From: Sporocytophaga myxococcoides DSM 11118
Lineage (GTDB): Bacteria; Bacteroidota; Bacteroidia; Cytophagales; Cytophagaceae
Length of the DNA: 64,000 nucleotides
Direction of reading: 5' to 3'
Assembly (NCBI RefSeq): GCF_000426725.1
Contig: NZ_AUFX01000014.1
Span: 62,001 to 126,000 of the forward strand
Below the pieces are notes generated by a model that saw only the letters and a list, made by a program, of their open reading frames with translations, did no database searches and was not told the origin of the DNA. Positions within the stretch are counted from its first letter, which is position 1; each line of letters begins with the position of its first letter. This document shows positions 16,653 through 25,717 of the stretch, piece after piece. The position numbers were made by a program, and so were the translations under genes.

Positions 16653-17480
16653 TTAAGAAACATCCTTTGAATATGATTCAATCAATTGATCATACAAAGG
16701 ATGTTTTTCTTTAAACTGCTTTCCTTCAATACAAGCCAGCTGACTTATTCCTGCTGTGTTTGTAGTGAATACAAAGTCAGCATGTAATAGTTCTTCTTTA
16801 AAGTACTGGCCTTCCACAACTTTTATATGATGTTGTCTTGCGTAAGCCAAAATCTGTTTTCTAACAATTCCTTCAATGCAGCCTGTTTCAAGAGAAGGAG
16901 TACATAACGTTTCTCCTTTTAGCCAGAAGATGTTTGAAGCTGTGCATTCGGATACAAATCCATCAGTGTTAAATAAAATCATTTCATCAGCCTCAAGCTC
17001 CTTTCTTTTGATACTGGCAAGAATGTATGGGAGTGCATTACAGGTTTTATATCTGGAAATGGATGAATATGCTAAAGGAACTTCTTCAAAGAAAAAGCAG
17101 GATCTTTTCAATGAAGGAGCTACTGTAAATTCTGAGGCATTAATTAAATATTGAACTGAATTATCTGTCGGGGTGAACAATCCTCCGGGAGCGCGCCATA
17201 GTTGTATTCGTATCCTGGCTATTGGTAAAGAATTTTGTTCAGCAAGGTTAATAATCGAATCTCTTAAGTTATCCTCAGTTATTTTTGAACAATCCAGGGA
17301 TAAAGCTTTTGCCCCGTTGACCATTCGATTGTAATGGTCTTCCCAGAATAACAAATTTTTATTCTGAAGCTTAATAGTTTCAAAAATTCCATCACCATAT
17401 AAAAAAGCTCTGTTGCTAGTGGATAAAAGCTGGTTGCTATCTGTTGGGTAATATTCTCCGTTTAGAATGAGTTGGCTCAT
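16653..17480 (-). CDS. class IV PLP aminotransferase / aminodeoxychorismate lyase-like
   Basis: 275 residues of fold-type IV PLP enzyme. FLYGDGIFETIKL (about 27-39), the SRYKTCNALPYILAS segment with the PLP lysine, ILFNTDGFVSECTASNIFW and GCIEGIVRKQIL define the family. Candidates are PabC (4-amino-4-deoxychorismate lyase, folate synthesis), D-amino-acid aminotransferase and branched-chain aminotransferase; the short length and the FLYGDGIFET form favour PabC-like. No pabA or pabB is adjacent to settle this. It is divergent from gpsA, with an inverted repeat TGCTAA-T-TTAGCA (17514-17526) in the shared 69-base gap. Confidence 0.8.
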   Translation of the reverse strand: MSQLILNGEYYPTDSNQLLSTSNRAFLYGDGIFETIKLQNKNLLFWEDHYNRMVNGAKALSLDCSKITEDNLRDSIINLAEQNSLPIARIRIQLWRAPGGLFTPTDNSVQYLINASEFTVAPSLKRSCFFFEEVPLAYSSISRYKTCNALPYILASIKRKELEADEMILFNTDGFVSECTASNIFWLKGETLCTPSLETGCIEGIVRKQILAYARQHHIKVVEGQYFKEELLHADFVFTTNTAGISQLACIEGKQFKEKHPLYDQLIESYSKDVS

Positions 17481-17549
17481 GGTAAGATTTTAATCAGTCA
17501 ATAAAAATTATTTTGCTAATTTAGCAGGAATTTAAATTTAAAAAACTAC

Positions 17550-18551
17550 ATGGAAAAGCAGTTATCAGTTGCTGTAATAGGAGGGGGAAGCTGGGCTACA
17601 GCACTTGTGAAGATTCTGTCAGAGCAAAATATACTGATTCATTGGTGGGTAAGAAAGGAGGAGGATGTAGAACACATTCTCGCATATGAGTCAAATCCAC
17701 GATATGCAAGCGATATTCATATTAATCTTACGAAAGTAAAGCCTATTTCAGACCTTAAAAGAGCTGTTGAATTATCTTCTGTCTTGATCCTTGCAGTTCC
17801 ATCTGCTTTTGTAAAAGAAGTCCTTCTTTCGCTCGATAAAGAGAGTTATCAGAATAAAATCATTGTATCAGGAATAAAAGGGATGATTCCCCATGAAAAT
17901 AAGCTCATCACTGATTTCCTTTCTTCTGAATTTGGAGTTAAACCTGAAAAGCTTTGCATCATTGCTGGTCCATGTCATTCTGAAGAAGTTGCCATGGAAA
18001 AGAAATCTTATCTTACTATTGGTGCATCAGATCTGGAAACCGGAAAGACAGTTGCCGGGCTCTTGTCTTGTCGATTTGTAAAATCATCTGTTTCTCTTGA
18101 TCTGTATGGAATAGAGTATGCTGCAATTATGAAAAATATAATAGCTATTGCATGTGGCATAACTCATGGCTTAAATTATGGAGATAATTTTCAGGCAGTT
18201 TTGGTATCAAATGCAATGCAGGAAATCTCCAGATTTGTAAATGCTTTACATCCTTCTGACCATAGAATAGTTTGTTCTTCTGCATTTTTAGGCGATTTAC
18301 TTGTAACTTCCTATTCTCAGTTTAGCAGGAACCGTACTTTTGGAAATATGATAGGAAGAGGATATTCTGTGAAATCTGCTCAGATAGAAATGAATATGGT
18401 TGCTGAAGGATATTATGCAGTGAAGGGGATCAATGAGATTAACAAAGATTTATCTATTGATATGCCCATTATAAAAGCTGTTTATAATATTCTTTATGAA
18501 AAAACTTCTCCTGTTACAGAAATAAGAATAATGGAAAGTAAACTTACTTAA
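17550..18551 (+). CDS. gpsA: NAD(P)H-dependent glycerol-3-phosphate dehydrogenase
   Basis: 333 residues. It reduces dihydroxyacetone phosphate to sn-glycerol-3-phosphate for phospholipid synthesis. The Rossmann motif VIGGGSWATAL lies at residues 9-19. IIAGPCHSEEVA, and K195 in MKNIIAIACGI (the catalytic lysine region), are conserved. So are SSAFLGDLLVTSYS and the NRTFG motif. The gene's last 8 bases overlap the 3' end of maf on the opposite strand. Confidence 0.95.
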   Translation: MEKQLSVAVIGGGSWATALVKILSEQNILIHWWVRKEEDVEHILAYESNPRYASDIHINLTKVKPISDLKRAVELSSVLILAVPSAFVKEVLLSLDKESYQNKIIVSGIKGMIPHENKLITDFLSSEFGVKPEKLCIIAGPCHSEEVAMEKKSYLTIGASDLETGKTVAGLLSCRFVKSSVSLDLYGIEYAAIMKNIIAIACGITHGLNYGDNFQAVLVSNAMQEISRFVNALHPSDHRIVCSSAFLGDLLVTSYSQFSRNRTFGNMIGRGYSVKSAQIEMNMVAEGYYAVKGINEINKDLSIDMPIIKAVYNILYEKTSPVTEIRIMESKLT

Positions 18552-19113
18552 ATTCTTTAAGGCATTCATAAACTCTGTGAATCGGAAGTCCCATCACATT
18601 GAAGTATGAACCTTCAATCCCCGTAATTCCGATAAGTCCTATCCATTCCTGGATACCATAGCTTCCTGCTTTGTCAAATGGTTTGTAGGTCTCCACATAA
18701 TGTTGAATTTCAGCTTCGGAAAGCTCTTTAAAATAGACTTTAGTGGTATCGGAAAATGATATTTTTTTGTCTTTATATAATAGACAGACCCCAGTAATTA
18801 CCTCATGGTATTTTCCAGATAATTCCTTAAGCATTCTAGTTGCATCAGATTGATTAACAGGTTTCTCAAGGATCTTTCCATCTACGAGCACTGTTGTATC
18901 GGCAGCTATTATTAGGCTGTCTTTTGATTCATCACAAAATGATTCTGCTTTTTTTTCGGCAAGGTATTCAGAGATACTTCTTTTGGGTAGATCAGAAGGG
19001 TAATCTTCGGGAATATTTTTACTTTTTACCAAAAAAATAATCCCTGCTTCCTTAAGTATTTGTTGCCTTCTTGGCGAGTTGGAAGCAAGGATTATATTTA
19101 AATTCTTATTCAA
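18544..19113 (-). CDS. maf: Maf-like nucleoside triphosphate pyrophosphatase
   Basis: 189 residues. Maf proteins hydrolyse non-canonical or selected nucleoside triphosphates (dTTP/UTP or modified nucleotides) and are linked to septum formation. Visible signatures are LASNSPRRQQILKEAG at the N-terminus, AADTTVLVDGKILEKP (catalytic Asp region) and AGSYGIQEWIG near the C-terminus. It is the last gene of the minus-strand run biotin carboxylase, DUF1015, TPR, maf, with 16 bases separating it from the TPR gene. The dTTP/UTP-type (YhdE) subfamily is favoured but not certain. Confidence 0.93.
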   Translation of the reverse strand: MNKNLNIILASNSPRRQQILKEAGIIFLVKSKNIPEDYPSDLPKRSISEYLAEKKAESFCDESKDSLIIAADTTVLVDGKILEKPVNQSDATRMLKELSGKYHEVITGVCLLYKDKKISFSDTTKVYFKELSEAEIQHYVETYKPFDKAGSYGIQEWIGLIGITGIEGSYFNVMGLPIHRVYECLKEFK

Positions 19114-19129
19114 ATCTTACTGATATTTA

Positions 19130-20296
19130 TTATTTGATCAGGTTTGGAGTGTTTCTGCCACAAACGCTTTTAATCATTTCTGTAGCTCTTACATCTCCAA
19201 GTTGTTCCGCTTGTTTCAGGTCAAGGCAGGCTTCGGAGTTTTTATTTAATTGAGCATAAGCAATCCCTCTGAAATAATAAGCTTCTTTATCTTTGGGATT
19301 TAACTCGATTGCTTTTGTTAAATCAGTAATAGCTTCTTTGCTTTTGTCTATTTCAGTAAGATAAGCACCTCTATTGAAATATGCGTCTTTGTGGTTAGGG
19401 AATAGTTCTACTGCTTTGTTGAATTTTTCCATTGCAGCTTTTGTGTTTCCGCTTGTTGCAAAAACCTCTGCCCACTGATAATATGCTTCTTCAAATTTAG
19501 GATCGATCTCTGTTGCTTTTTGATAATCTTTATCTGCACCATCAAAGTCCATCACCTGAAGCTTAGAATAGCCTCTGTTGTAATAAGAGAACTTATCATT
19601 TGGGTCCAGTTCAATTACTTTTGTATAATCTTCAATGGCACCTTTGTAGTCATCAATATGATTTTTTGCAAAACCTCTGTAGAAGTATGCATAGTTGTAT
19701 TTAGGATATAATTCTATAACCCTTGAAAAATCAGCGATTGCTTCTTTAAATCTTCCATATTCATTACGAGCCAGACCTCTTTTGTAAAATGCCTCAAAGT
19801 TATTTGGCTGCGCAAGTTCAATTAGAGTTGTGTAATCTTTTATAGATCCTGCATAATCACTTAGAAGATATTTAATATTAGCTCTGTGGGATAGTGCGTC
19901 AGGATCTTTTGGAGAGTGAACCAAAGCTTTTGAGAAGTCATCGATTGCTCCTTTTTGATCGCCAAGTTGCTCTTTGGCAATCCCTCTTTTTATGAATGCC
20001 TTATAATGATTGTGGTTAAGTTCAAGTACATTGTTAAAGTCTTCTATAGCTGACTCATTATCTCCAATCTCAGTCCTGCATATTCCTCTATTAAAATACG
20101 CTTCTACATTCTTAGGATCTTTTGCCAATACTTTATCAAACTCTTCAATAGCGCCAAGAAAATCACCTTTTTTGTATTTTACATTTCCCTTTTCAAAGAA
20201 AGAGGTGTCAGCAGCGATTTCTGCAGAGGCATTTCCCACGAAGGAAACAAATGCCATCAGTAATAGCAATGATTTGAGAACAATATAGTTTTTCAT
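19130..20296 (-). CDS. exported TPR-repeat protein
   Basis: 388 residues. The signal peptide (MKNYIVLKSLLLLMAFVSF..., cleavage near ASA-E at 25) is followed by roughly ten 34-residue TPR units covering almost the whole mature protein. Each carries the pattern A-x-x-NRG/YRG...A-I-x-D/E-x-x-K/A-I-x-L-x-P, for example AYFNRGICRTEIGDNESAIE. The units are packed without gaps, so it is a superhelical scaffold for protein-protein contacts in the periplasm. The partner is unknown. It lies 36 bases after the DUF1015 gene and 16 before maf on the same strand. Confidence 0.88.
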   Translation of the reverse strand: MKNYIVLKSLLLLMAFVSFVGNASAEIAADTSFFEKGNVKYKKGDFLGAIEEFDKVLAKDPKNVEAYFNRGICRTEIGDNESAIEDFNNVLELNHNHYKAFIKRGIAKEQLGDQKGAIDDFSKALVHSPKDPDALSHRANIKYLLSDYAGSIKDYTTLIELAQPNNFEAFYKRGLARNEYGRFKEAIADFSRVIELYPKYNYAYFYRGFAKNHIDDYKGAIEDYTKVIELDPNDKFSYYNRGYSKLQVMDFDGADKDYQKATEIDPKFEEAYYQWAEVFATSGNTKAAMEKFNKAVELFPNHKDAYFNRGAYLTEIDKSKEAITDLTKAIELNPKDKEAYYFRGIAYAQLNKNSEACLDLKQAEQLGDVRATEMIKSVCGRNTPNLIK

Positions 20297-20332
20297 ATGA
20301 CCTGAATGTATCGTAAAGATTTGTAAGTGTTT

Positions 20333-21553
20333 TCAATTTTGATCGATAAGGTCGTAAAAGACCAAACCAGCAAGCATTTTAGGGTAAAAGAATGTAGATT
20401 TCTCAGGCAATATTGAATTATTTAATACTGTTTTCCTGAGTGTTTTCATACTTACTCCTTTTAATATTAATCCAAAATCTGCATCTCCAGACTGCACTTT
20501 TTTAGTTAATTTAGTAAAGTTATAAGAAAATTTTAGATTAAACCAGTTTTTAGGTTGTTCTTTTTTGAAATTTTCTAAGTATTTTAATACTAAATAGTCA
20601 ATTAGTGCCATTTTTTGTCCGGCCTCATTATAAGCGTTATTATTAATAAAATGTTTAACTTTTTCATTAATCGGCTTAAGAATAAATGATTGAGACTTCA
20701 GAATTAATCCCCATTCTCCCTCATCTTCCTGAGAGGTGAATGCCTCTACGTTTTCTGAGGAAACAGGTTGCAATTGAAAAAAACTCTTCAAAATCTTGAG
20801 TAATTTTTCTTCCTTAAATTCACTTAATTTTATTAATCTATGAAAGGGTAAAATAGTCGGGGGTTCATTCTCCATTAAACTAATATAAGCCGGAATAAGT
20901 GCATTTTGACCATACTTTTTATTATAAAGTATCATTGTCTGGTACCTATGATGACCATCTGCCAGGAATAGTGGATTGTTTTTGAACAGGCTGGTAATGT
21001 CCTTAATAGCATTCTCTTCAAATTTTTCAAGTTGATGAGTGGTCCCAAACGTATCCGTGAATTTTGCAACTAAATCAGTGGGATTTTTCAGATAGTTTTG
21101 AAGTGATTTTTCCGGATCAGAGTAAAGCAGATGAATAGGAGATGAATTAACTTGATATTTTTCAAGAAATTGAATCCCTTGCTCAACTACCTCTGAATTG
21201 ATCCCTTCATGGGGCAATACACTTTCAGGTCCCCAGTCGTCTACTTTTAAAGCGGCCATTATTCCTATGCGTTTGAAGAGTTTTCCGCTTACTGGATGAT
21301 TATATTCCTGAGTGTATTTATATACAGTTGGTTTTTCTTTTTTCAATACTCCATTTTTTTTCCATTCCTGAAAAGGGGAATCATCTTCCTGTGAAGTTTT
21401 GGGATAAGTAAGTAAAATACTATGGAATGGTATATTATACAGAGATTCCAAATCATTGCTGAACTCTTCCTTGGGCATTAGCGGAAAAGAAAGATTAGGA
21501 AGTGACTGTAAATCATTATACATATACACTTCCAAAGGAAACACTTCGGCCAT
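20333..21553 (-). CDS. DUF1015 family protein
   Basis: 406 residues, full length for DUF1015. The family signature FLADGHHRYQTM (about residues 196-207) is intact, preceded by the typical HLLYSDPEK segment and followed by LIPAYISLMENEPPTILPFHRL. DUF1015 proteins are cytosolic and often annotated only as putative SpoIIE-associated or conserved hypothetical; the reaction is unknown, though the invariant GHHRY suggests a phosphotransfer or hydrolase active site. It starts 6 bases after the biotin carboxylase gene, so the two are surely co-transcribed. Confidence 0.88.
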   Translation of the reverse strand: MAEVFPLEVYMYNDLQSLPNLSFPLMPKEEFSNDLESLYNIPFHSILLTYPKTSQEDDSPFQEWKKNGVLKKEKPTVYKYTQEYNHPVSGKLFKRIGIMAALKVDDWGPESVLPHEGINSEVVEQGIQFLEKYQVNSSPIHLLYSDPEKSLQNYLKNPTDLVAKFTDTFGTTHQLEKFEENAIKDITSLFKNNPLFLADGHHRYQTMILYNKKYGQNALIPAYISLMENEPPTILPFHRLIKLSEFKEEKLLKILKSFFQLQPVSSENVEAFTSQEDEGEWGLILKSQSFILKPINEKVKHFINNNAYNEAGQKMALIDYLVLKYLENFKKEQPKNWFNLKFSYNFTKLTKKVQSGDADFGLILKGVSMKTLRKTVLNNSILPEKSTFFYPKMLAGLVFYDLIDQN

Positions 21554-21559
21554 AAAAAA

Positions 21560-23056
21560 TTAACTGTATCTTCTTTTCCAAACTGAGTTTCCGGAAGTGC
21601 TTTGAAATTCTGACAAGGGTTGGGTATTATTTTTTTCGGTAAAAAACTTTCCTGCGAAGGCCATGGCAATTTCTTCAGTATCTTTATCCAAGTTGGTTTT
21701 TAAATTTTCTGGAGAAAAATGTTTTTTTACAAAATGGGTATCAAATCTGCCAGAAATAAATTCCTCGTGGTCCATCACATAGGCACCAAAAGGCAGAGTA
21801 GTCATAATTCCTGAAATTTTGTATTCCGAAATTGCCCTCTTCATTCTTTGAATGGCTTCAGTCCTGTTACTTCCATAGGCGATCAATTTAGCAATCATAG
21901 GATCATAGAATACAGGTATTTCCATTGATTCTTCAAAACCATCATCAACTCTTATTCCAGGGCCTTGAGGTCTTCTGTACGTTATTAGTTTTCCGATATC
22001 AGGAAGAAAGTTATTCGCTGGGTCTTCTGCATAAACCCTTAATTCAATTGCATGGCCTCTGATAGAGATATCTTCTTGTCTGAACGAAAGTGAATTACCC
22101 TCTGCTATATTAACCTGTTCCTTTACCAGATCTATTCCTGTAATCATTTCCGTAACGGGATGTTCTACTTGTAGCCTGGTATTCATTTCAAGAAAATAAA
22201 AGTTAAGCTGTTCATCTACAATAAACTCAACAGTGCCTGCCCCGTAGTAGTTACAAGACTTAGCTACTTTGACTGCTGCTTCTCCTATCGCCATTCTTTT
22301 CTCATGGTTTAAAACAGGAGAGGGGGCCTCTTCAACCACTTTCTGATAACGCCTCTGAATCGAGCATTCTCTTTCAAAAAGATGGATTAAATTACCGTGT
22401 TGATCTCCAAGAACCTGAACTTCTATGTGTTTAGGTGATGCAATGTATTTTTCAATAAAGACAGAACCATCGCCAAAGGCAGATTTGGCCTCGCTTGAAG
22501 CTCTTTCTAGTTGTTCCGCAAATTCTTCTGGATTTTCTACAATACGCATTCCTTTTCCTCCTCCTCCGGCACTTGCTTTAATAAGAACAGGATAGCCAAT
22601 TTCCGAAGTTACTCTAAGCGCTTCATTAATATCGGTTACCGGTTTGTTTATTCCTGGCACCATTGGGATATTATAGGCAGATGCAGCATCTTTAGCTGCC
22701 AGTTTACTTCCCATTATTTTTATGGAATTGGCAGAAGGTCCTATAAAAATCAAACCTGATTCTTCCACCTGACGAGCAAAGGTCTCATTTTCACTTAGAA
22801 ACCCATATCCTGGGTGTATTGCATCAGCTTTTAGTTTTAGAGCAGTTTCAATTATTTTCGAACTATTTAAATAGGAGGCGGAAGAAGGAGCAGGACCAAT
22901 GCAAACAGCTTCATCAGAATACTGAACATGAGGAGAAAGGCGGTCTGCCTCACTAAAAACAGCAACAGTTTTTATGCCCATTTCTTTTAGCGATCTCATG
23001 ATTCTCAAAGCAATTTCACCCCTGTTTGCTACCAATACCTTTTTGATTTTTTGCAT
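21560..23056 (-). CDS. accC: biotin carboxylase (acetyl/acyl-CoA carboxylase subunit)
   Basis: 498 residues. It carboxylates the biotin of a carrier protein using ATP and bicarbonate, the first half-reaction of acyl-CoA carboxylation. VANRGEIALRIMRSLKEMG opens the biotin-carboxylase N domain. SAGGGGKGMRIV (about 164-175) is the ATP-grasp glycine loop. ECSIQRRYQKVVEEAPSP and the catalytic MNTRLQVEHPVTE are intact. It is about 50 residues longer than E. coli AccC, with a C-terminal extension ending VWKRRYS. No biotin carrier (accB) is adjacent, so it could serve acetyl-CoA or propionyl-CoA carboxylase. It leads the run to DUF1015, TPR and maf. Confidence 0.9.
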   Translation of the reverse strand: MQKIKKVLVANRGEIALRIMRSLKEMGIKTVAVFSEADRLSPHVQYSDEAVCIGPAPSSASYLNSSKIIETALKLKADAIHPGYGFLSENETFARQVEESGLIFIGPSANSIKIMGSKLAAKDAASAYNIPMVPGINKPVTDINEALRVTSEIGYPVLIKASAGGGGKGMRIVENPEEFAEQLERASSEAKSAFGDGSVFIEKYIASPKHIEVQVLGDQHGNLIHLFERECSIQRRYQKVVEEAPSPVLNHEKRMAIGEAAVKVAKSCNYYGAGTVEFIVDEQLNFYFLEMNTRLQVEHPVTEMITGIDLVKEQVNIAEGNSLSFRQEDISIRGHAIELRVYAEDPANNFLPDIGKLITYRRPQGPGIRVDDGFEESMEIPVFYDPMIAKLIAYGSNRTEAIQRMKRAISEYKISGIMTTLPFGAYVMDHEEFISGRFDTHFVKKHFSPENLKTNLDKDTEEIAMAFAGKFFTEKNNTQPLSEFQSTSGNSVWKRRYS

Positions 23057-23174
23057 TTTTCTGATCCTTAGTATGTGTCAATAATAAATAATTAAATCCA
23101 TTAATTTTATTCTTTTTTTAAGAATATAGGAGGTATTTTATCGAAAACCATATTCAGGATCTGATTTTAATGAT

Positions 23175-23182
23175 TACATTTG
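23175..23182 (+). promoter_or_regulatory. TAnnTTTG -7 element upstream of the palmitoyltransferase-like gene
   Basis: TACATTTG is an exact match to the Bacteroidota -7 consensus, 68 bases before the TTG start. I see no convincing TTTG at -33, so the call rests on one element. Confidence 0.35.
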
Positions 23183-23249
23183 TACGATTTTTGGATCTGG
23201 ATTTGATCAGAATAAGGTTTTGATTTGATTATTTTAAAAATTTACTACC

Positions 23250-24494
23250 TTGGATTTATTTGATAAATTAACAAATGACAAAGGACCGTTAGGAAAACAC
23301 TCTTCGGTCGCACATGGATATTTTGCATTCCCAAAACTAGAAGGCGAAATTGGCCCCAGAATGAAGTTCAGAGGAAAAGAAGTTTTGAACTGGAGCTTAA
23401 ATAATTACATTGGACTTGCAAATCATCCTGAAGTTCGTAAAGCTGATGCCGAAGGTGCTGCAAAATATGGTTTGGCTTTCCCAATGGGAGCAAGAATGAT
23501 GTCTGGAAATTCAAATCTAATTGAAGAGTTCGAGTCTCAGATATCTGATTTTGTGAAAAAAGAAGATACAATGCTTCTTAACTTCGGATACCAAGGAATG
23601 GTGTCCATTATAGATGCAGTACTTTCCCGCCATGATGTAGTAATCTATGATAGTGAATCTCACGCTTGTATTGTTGACGGTGTAAGACTACACCAGGGAA
23701 AAAGATTTGTATTTCCTCACAACGATATTGAAAATCTTAAAAAACAACTTGAAAGAGCTACTAAAATAGTTCAGGAAACTAAAGGTGGAATCCTTGTAAT
23801 TACTGAAGGTGTATTCGGTATGGCAGGTGACCTTGGTAAATTGAGAGAAATAGTAGATCTGAAAAAACAGTATCAATTCAGATTGCTGGTTGACGATGCT
23901 CACGGTTTTGGAACTATGGGACCTACTGGAGCCGGTGCAGGAGAGCATCTTGGAGTTCAGGATGGTATTGATATTTACTTCTCAACATTTGCCAAATCTA
24001 TGGCAAGTATTGGTGCATTTGTTTCAAGTACAGAACAAGTGATAGGTTTTTTAAGATATAATACCAGATCTCAGATTTTTGCTAAAACATTACCAATGGC
24101 TTTGGTAGTGGGAGGGATGAAAAGACTTGAATTGCTTAGATCTCAGCCTCAATTAAGAGAAAACCTTTGGAATGTAGTTCGTAATTTACAACAAGGTTTG
24201 AAAGATGCAGGATTTGATATTGGTAAAACGGAATCTCCTGTAACTCCTGTTTATCTGAAAGGTGACGAGAGTGAGGCTGCTCAGCTGATAATAGATTTAA
24301 GAGAAAACTACAGCATTTTCTGTTCTATAGTTATTTATCCGGTAGTACCGAAAGGGGTTCTTGAACTTAGAATTATCCCTACTGCGATGCACACTTTTGA
24401 GGATGTTAAGCAGACAATCAAAGCTTTCCAGGAAGTTGCTTATAAACTTCAGAATAAGCTTTATACACAGAAACTGTCAAACATTTCAATTTAA
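23250..24494 (+). CDS. serine palmitoyltransferase-like alpha-oxoamine synthase
   Basis: 414 residues of the PLP-dependent alpha-oxoamine synthase family (with KBL, BioF and SPT). Such enzymes condense an amino acid with an acyl thioester. Visible are LNFGYQGMVSIIDAVL, DSESHACIVDG, VDDAHGFGTMGPTGAG and the PLP lysine K249 in STFAKSMASIG. In Bacteroidota this subgroup makes either sphingolipid base (serine + palmitoyl-CoA) or, in gliding species, capnine for sulfonolipids (cysteate as amino acid). The sequence alone does not decide between them. The frame has an upstream stop at 23235 and no ATG before the conserved MDLFDK-like start, so TTG 23250 is the only sensible start. It is divergent from accC and has its own terminator. 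Confidence 0.85.
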   Translation: MDLFDKLTNDKGPLGKHSSVAHGYFAFPKLEGEIGPRMKFRGKEVLNWSLNNYIGLANHPEVRKADAEGAAKYGLAFPMGARMMSGNSNLIEEFESQISDFVKKEDTMLLNFGYQGMVSIIDAVLSRHDVVIYDSESHACIVDGVRLHQGKRFVFPHNDIENLKKQLERATKIVQETKGGILVITEGVFGMAGDLGKLREIVDLKKQYQFRLLVDDAHGFGTMGPTGAGAGEHLGVQDGIDIYFSTFAKSMASIGAFVSSTEQVIGFLRYNTRSQIFAKTLPMALVVGGMKRLELLRSQPQLRENLWNVVRNLQQGLKDAGFDIGKTESPVTPVYLKGDESEAAQLIIDLRENYSIFCSIVIYPVVPKGVLELRIIPTAMHTFEDVKQTIKAFQEVAYKLQNKLYTQKLSNISI

Positions 24495-24508
24495 TCAAGC
24501 AAGATAAG

Positions 24509-24556
24509 AGTAAGGTTTTCTAATAATATAGAAAGAAAATCTTACTTTTCTTTTGA
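24509..24556 (+). terminator. terminator after the palmitoyltransferase-like gene
   Basis: GTAAGGTTTTC pairs with GAAAATCTTAC (one G-U) around a 14-base loop, followed by TTTTCTTTT. Confidence 0.65.
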
Positions 24557-24613
24557 GTAGTATTTTTTAATTTATTAATTTAGAACGTTTTAATAACCTA
24601 AATTTTTATAATA

Positions 24614-24796
24614 ATGAACAGATTCGAACAACTGAAAAATCTTGTGATGTCGCTGGAAGGTGATTTTGCGAAATTTTATGAAAAAGAAAATGCAGCAGCA
24701 GGGACCCGTGTAAGGAAAGGTATGCAGGATCTTAAAAATTTAGCTCAGGAGATTAGAGTTGAGGTTCAGGATAAGAAGAATACTGAAGAACAATAA
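24614..24796 (+). CDS. histone H1-like protein, Hc1 family
   Basis: 60 residues. The sequence (MNRFEQLKNLVMSLEGDFAK, then AAAGTRVRKGMQDLKNLAQE) matches the short Bacteroidota Hc1-type histone H1 proteins, which are conserved and abundant in this phylum. The basic segment RVRKGMQDLK would contact DNA, while the rest is an amphipathic helical pair. It lacks the long lysine-rich tail of chlamydial Hc1, so any DNA-compacting role is inferred from the family. It is monocistronic between two terminators, which suits a highly expressed small protein. Confidence 0.85.
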   Translation: MNRFEQLKNLVMSLEGDFAKFYEKENAAAGTRVRKGMQDLKNLAQEIRVEVQDKKNTEEQ

Positions 24797-24800
24797 CAAA

Positions 24801-24831
24801 AAAAGAGGCTGAAATTCAGCCTCTTTTTTTG
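24801..24831. terminator. bidirectional terminator between the histone gene and dapA
   Basis: AAAAGAGGCTGAA pairs with TTCAGCCTCTTTT with almost no loop, with A and T runs on the two sides. It lies between two convergent genes and can end both transcripts. Confidence 0.9.
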
Positions 24832-24838
24832 TTATTTA

Positions 24839-25714
24839 TTAGTTAACTTCGTTTATCGCCTGTAAAATACGGTCTCTGAGATTTTGAGAAGCTTTTACCA
24901 ACGGCAGTCTTACATTACTTTTGCAGATACCCTTACGCTCCAATACTTCTTTAATTCCTACTGGATTCCCTTCTTCATACATCAAAGGATTAATTTTCCC
25001 AAGTTTAGCAATCACTGCTTCAGCTTCGGTATGTTTCCCTTCAGAGGTATACTGAATTGATTTTTTGAAATGTGCTGGAAATGCATTGGCTAGCACTGAA
25101 ATAACTCCAACACCACCAATGGCGCCGAAACTTGCTGTTGTCATATCATCACCGCTAATAAGCAGGAAGCCTTTAATGCTTTTATTAGCTATTTCTTCAG
25201 CTTGTTTCAAATCGCTGTTAGCCTCTTTGATCCCAATTACATTTTTAACATTGGAAAGTCTGATAGTTGTTTCCGCTGTCATATTGATTCCTGTTCTGCC
25301 AGGAACATTATAAAGAATTACTGGTACAGGAGATGCCTCAGCTATTTTTTTATAATGCTGATATATTCCTTCCTGAGAAGGTTTATTGTAATAAGGACAA
25401 ACTGATAGGATCGCGCTAATTCCCTCGAAATTCGTATTCTTTATTCTCTCAAGAACTTCTTTAGTATTATTACCACCTATGCCGAAGACAACTGGAAGCT
25501 TGCCCTTGTTTTCTTTGAGTACAAAATCTAAGATTTGTTTTTTTTCATCCTGACTGGTTGTTGGAGATTCACCTGTGGTGCCATTTACCACTAAATAGTC
25601 TCCTCCATTCTGACTTACGTGATCGAGTAGTTTTTTTAATCCGTTAAAATCAATACTATCGTCATCACTAAACGGCGTTACAAGTGCTACTCCGGTCCCC
25701 GAAAAAATACTCAT
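24839..25714 (-). CDS. dapA: 4-hydroxy-tetrahydrodipicolinate synthase
   Basis: 291 residues. It condenses pyruvate with aspartate semialdehyde, the first committed step to diaminopimelate and lysine. VNGTTGESPTTSQDEK carries the substrate-binding threonines. The Tyr of LYNVPGRTG and the Schiff-base lysine K163 in IGIKEANSDL complete the active site. It lies 3 bases after the DUF6913 gene and is the third gene of ligA-DUF6913-dapA, so it is probably co-transcribed with them. Diaminopimelate links it functionally to the peptidoglycan synthases mtgA and PBP1A further on. Confidence 0.96.
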   Translation of the reverse strand: MSIFSGTGVALVTPFSDDDSIDFNGLKKLLDHVSQNGGDYLVVNGTTGESPTTSQDEKKQILDFVLKENKGKLPVVFGIGGNNTKEVLERIKNTNFEGISAILSVCPYYNKPSQEGIYQHYKKIAEASPVPVILYNVPGRTGINMTAETTIRLSNVKNVIGIKEANSDLKQAEEIANKSIKGFLLISGDDMTTASFGAIGGVGVISVLANAFPAHFKKSIQYTSEGKHTEAEAVIAKLGKINPLMYEEGNPVGIKEVLERKGICKSNVRLPLVKASQNLRDRILQAINEVN

Positions 25715-25717
25715 TTT

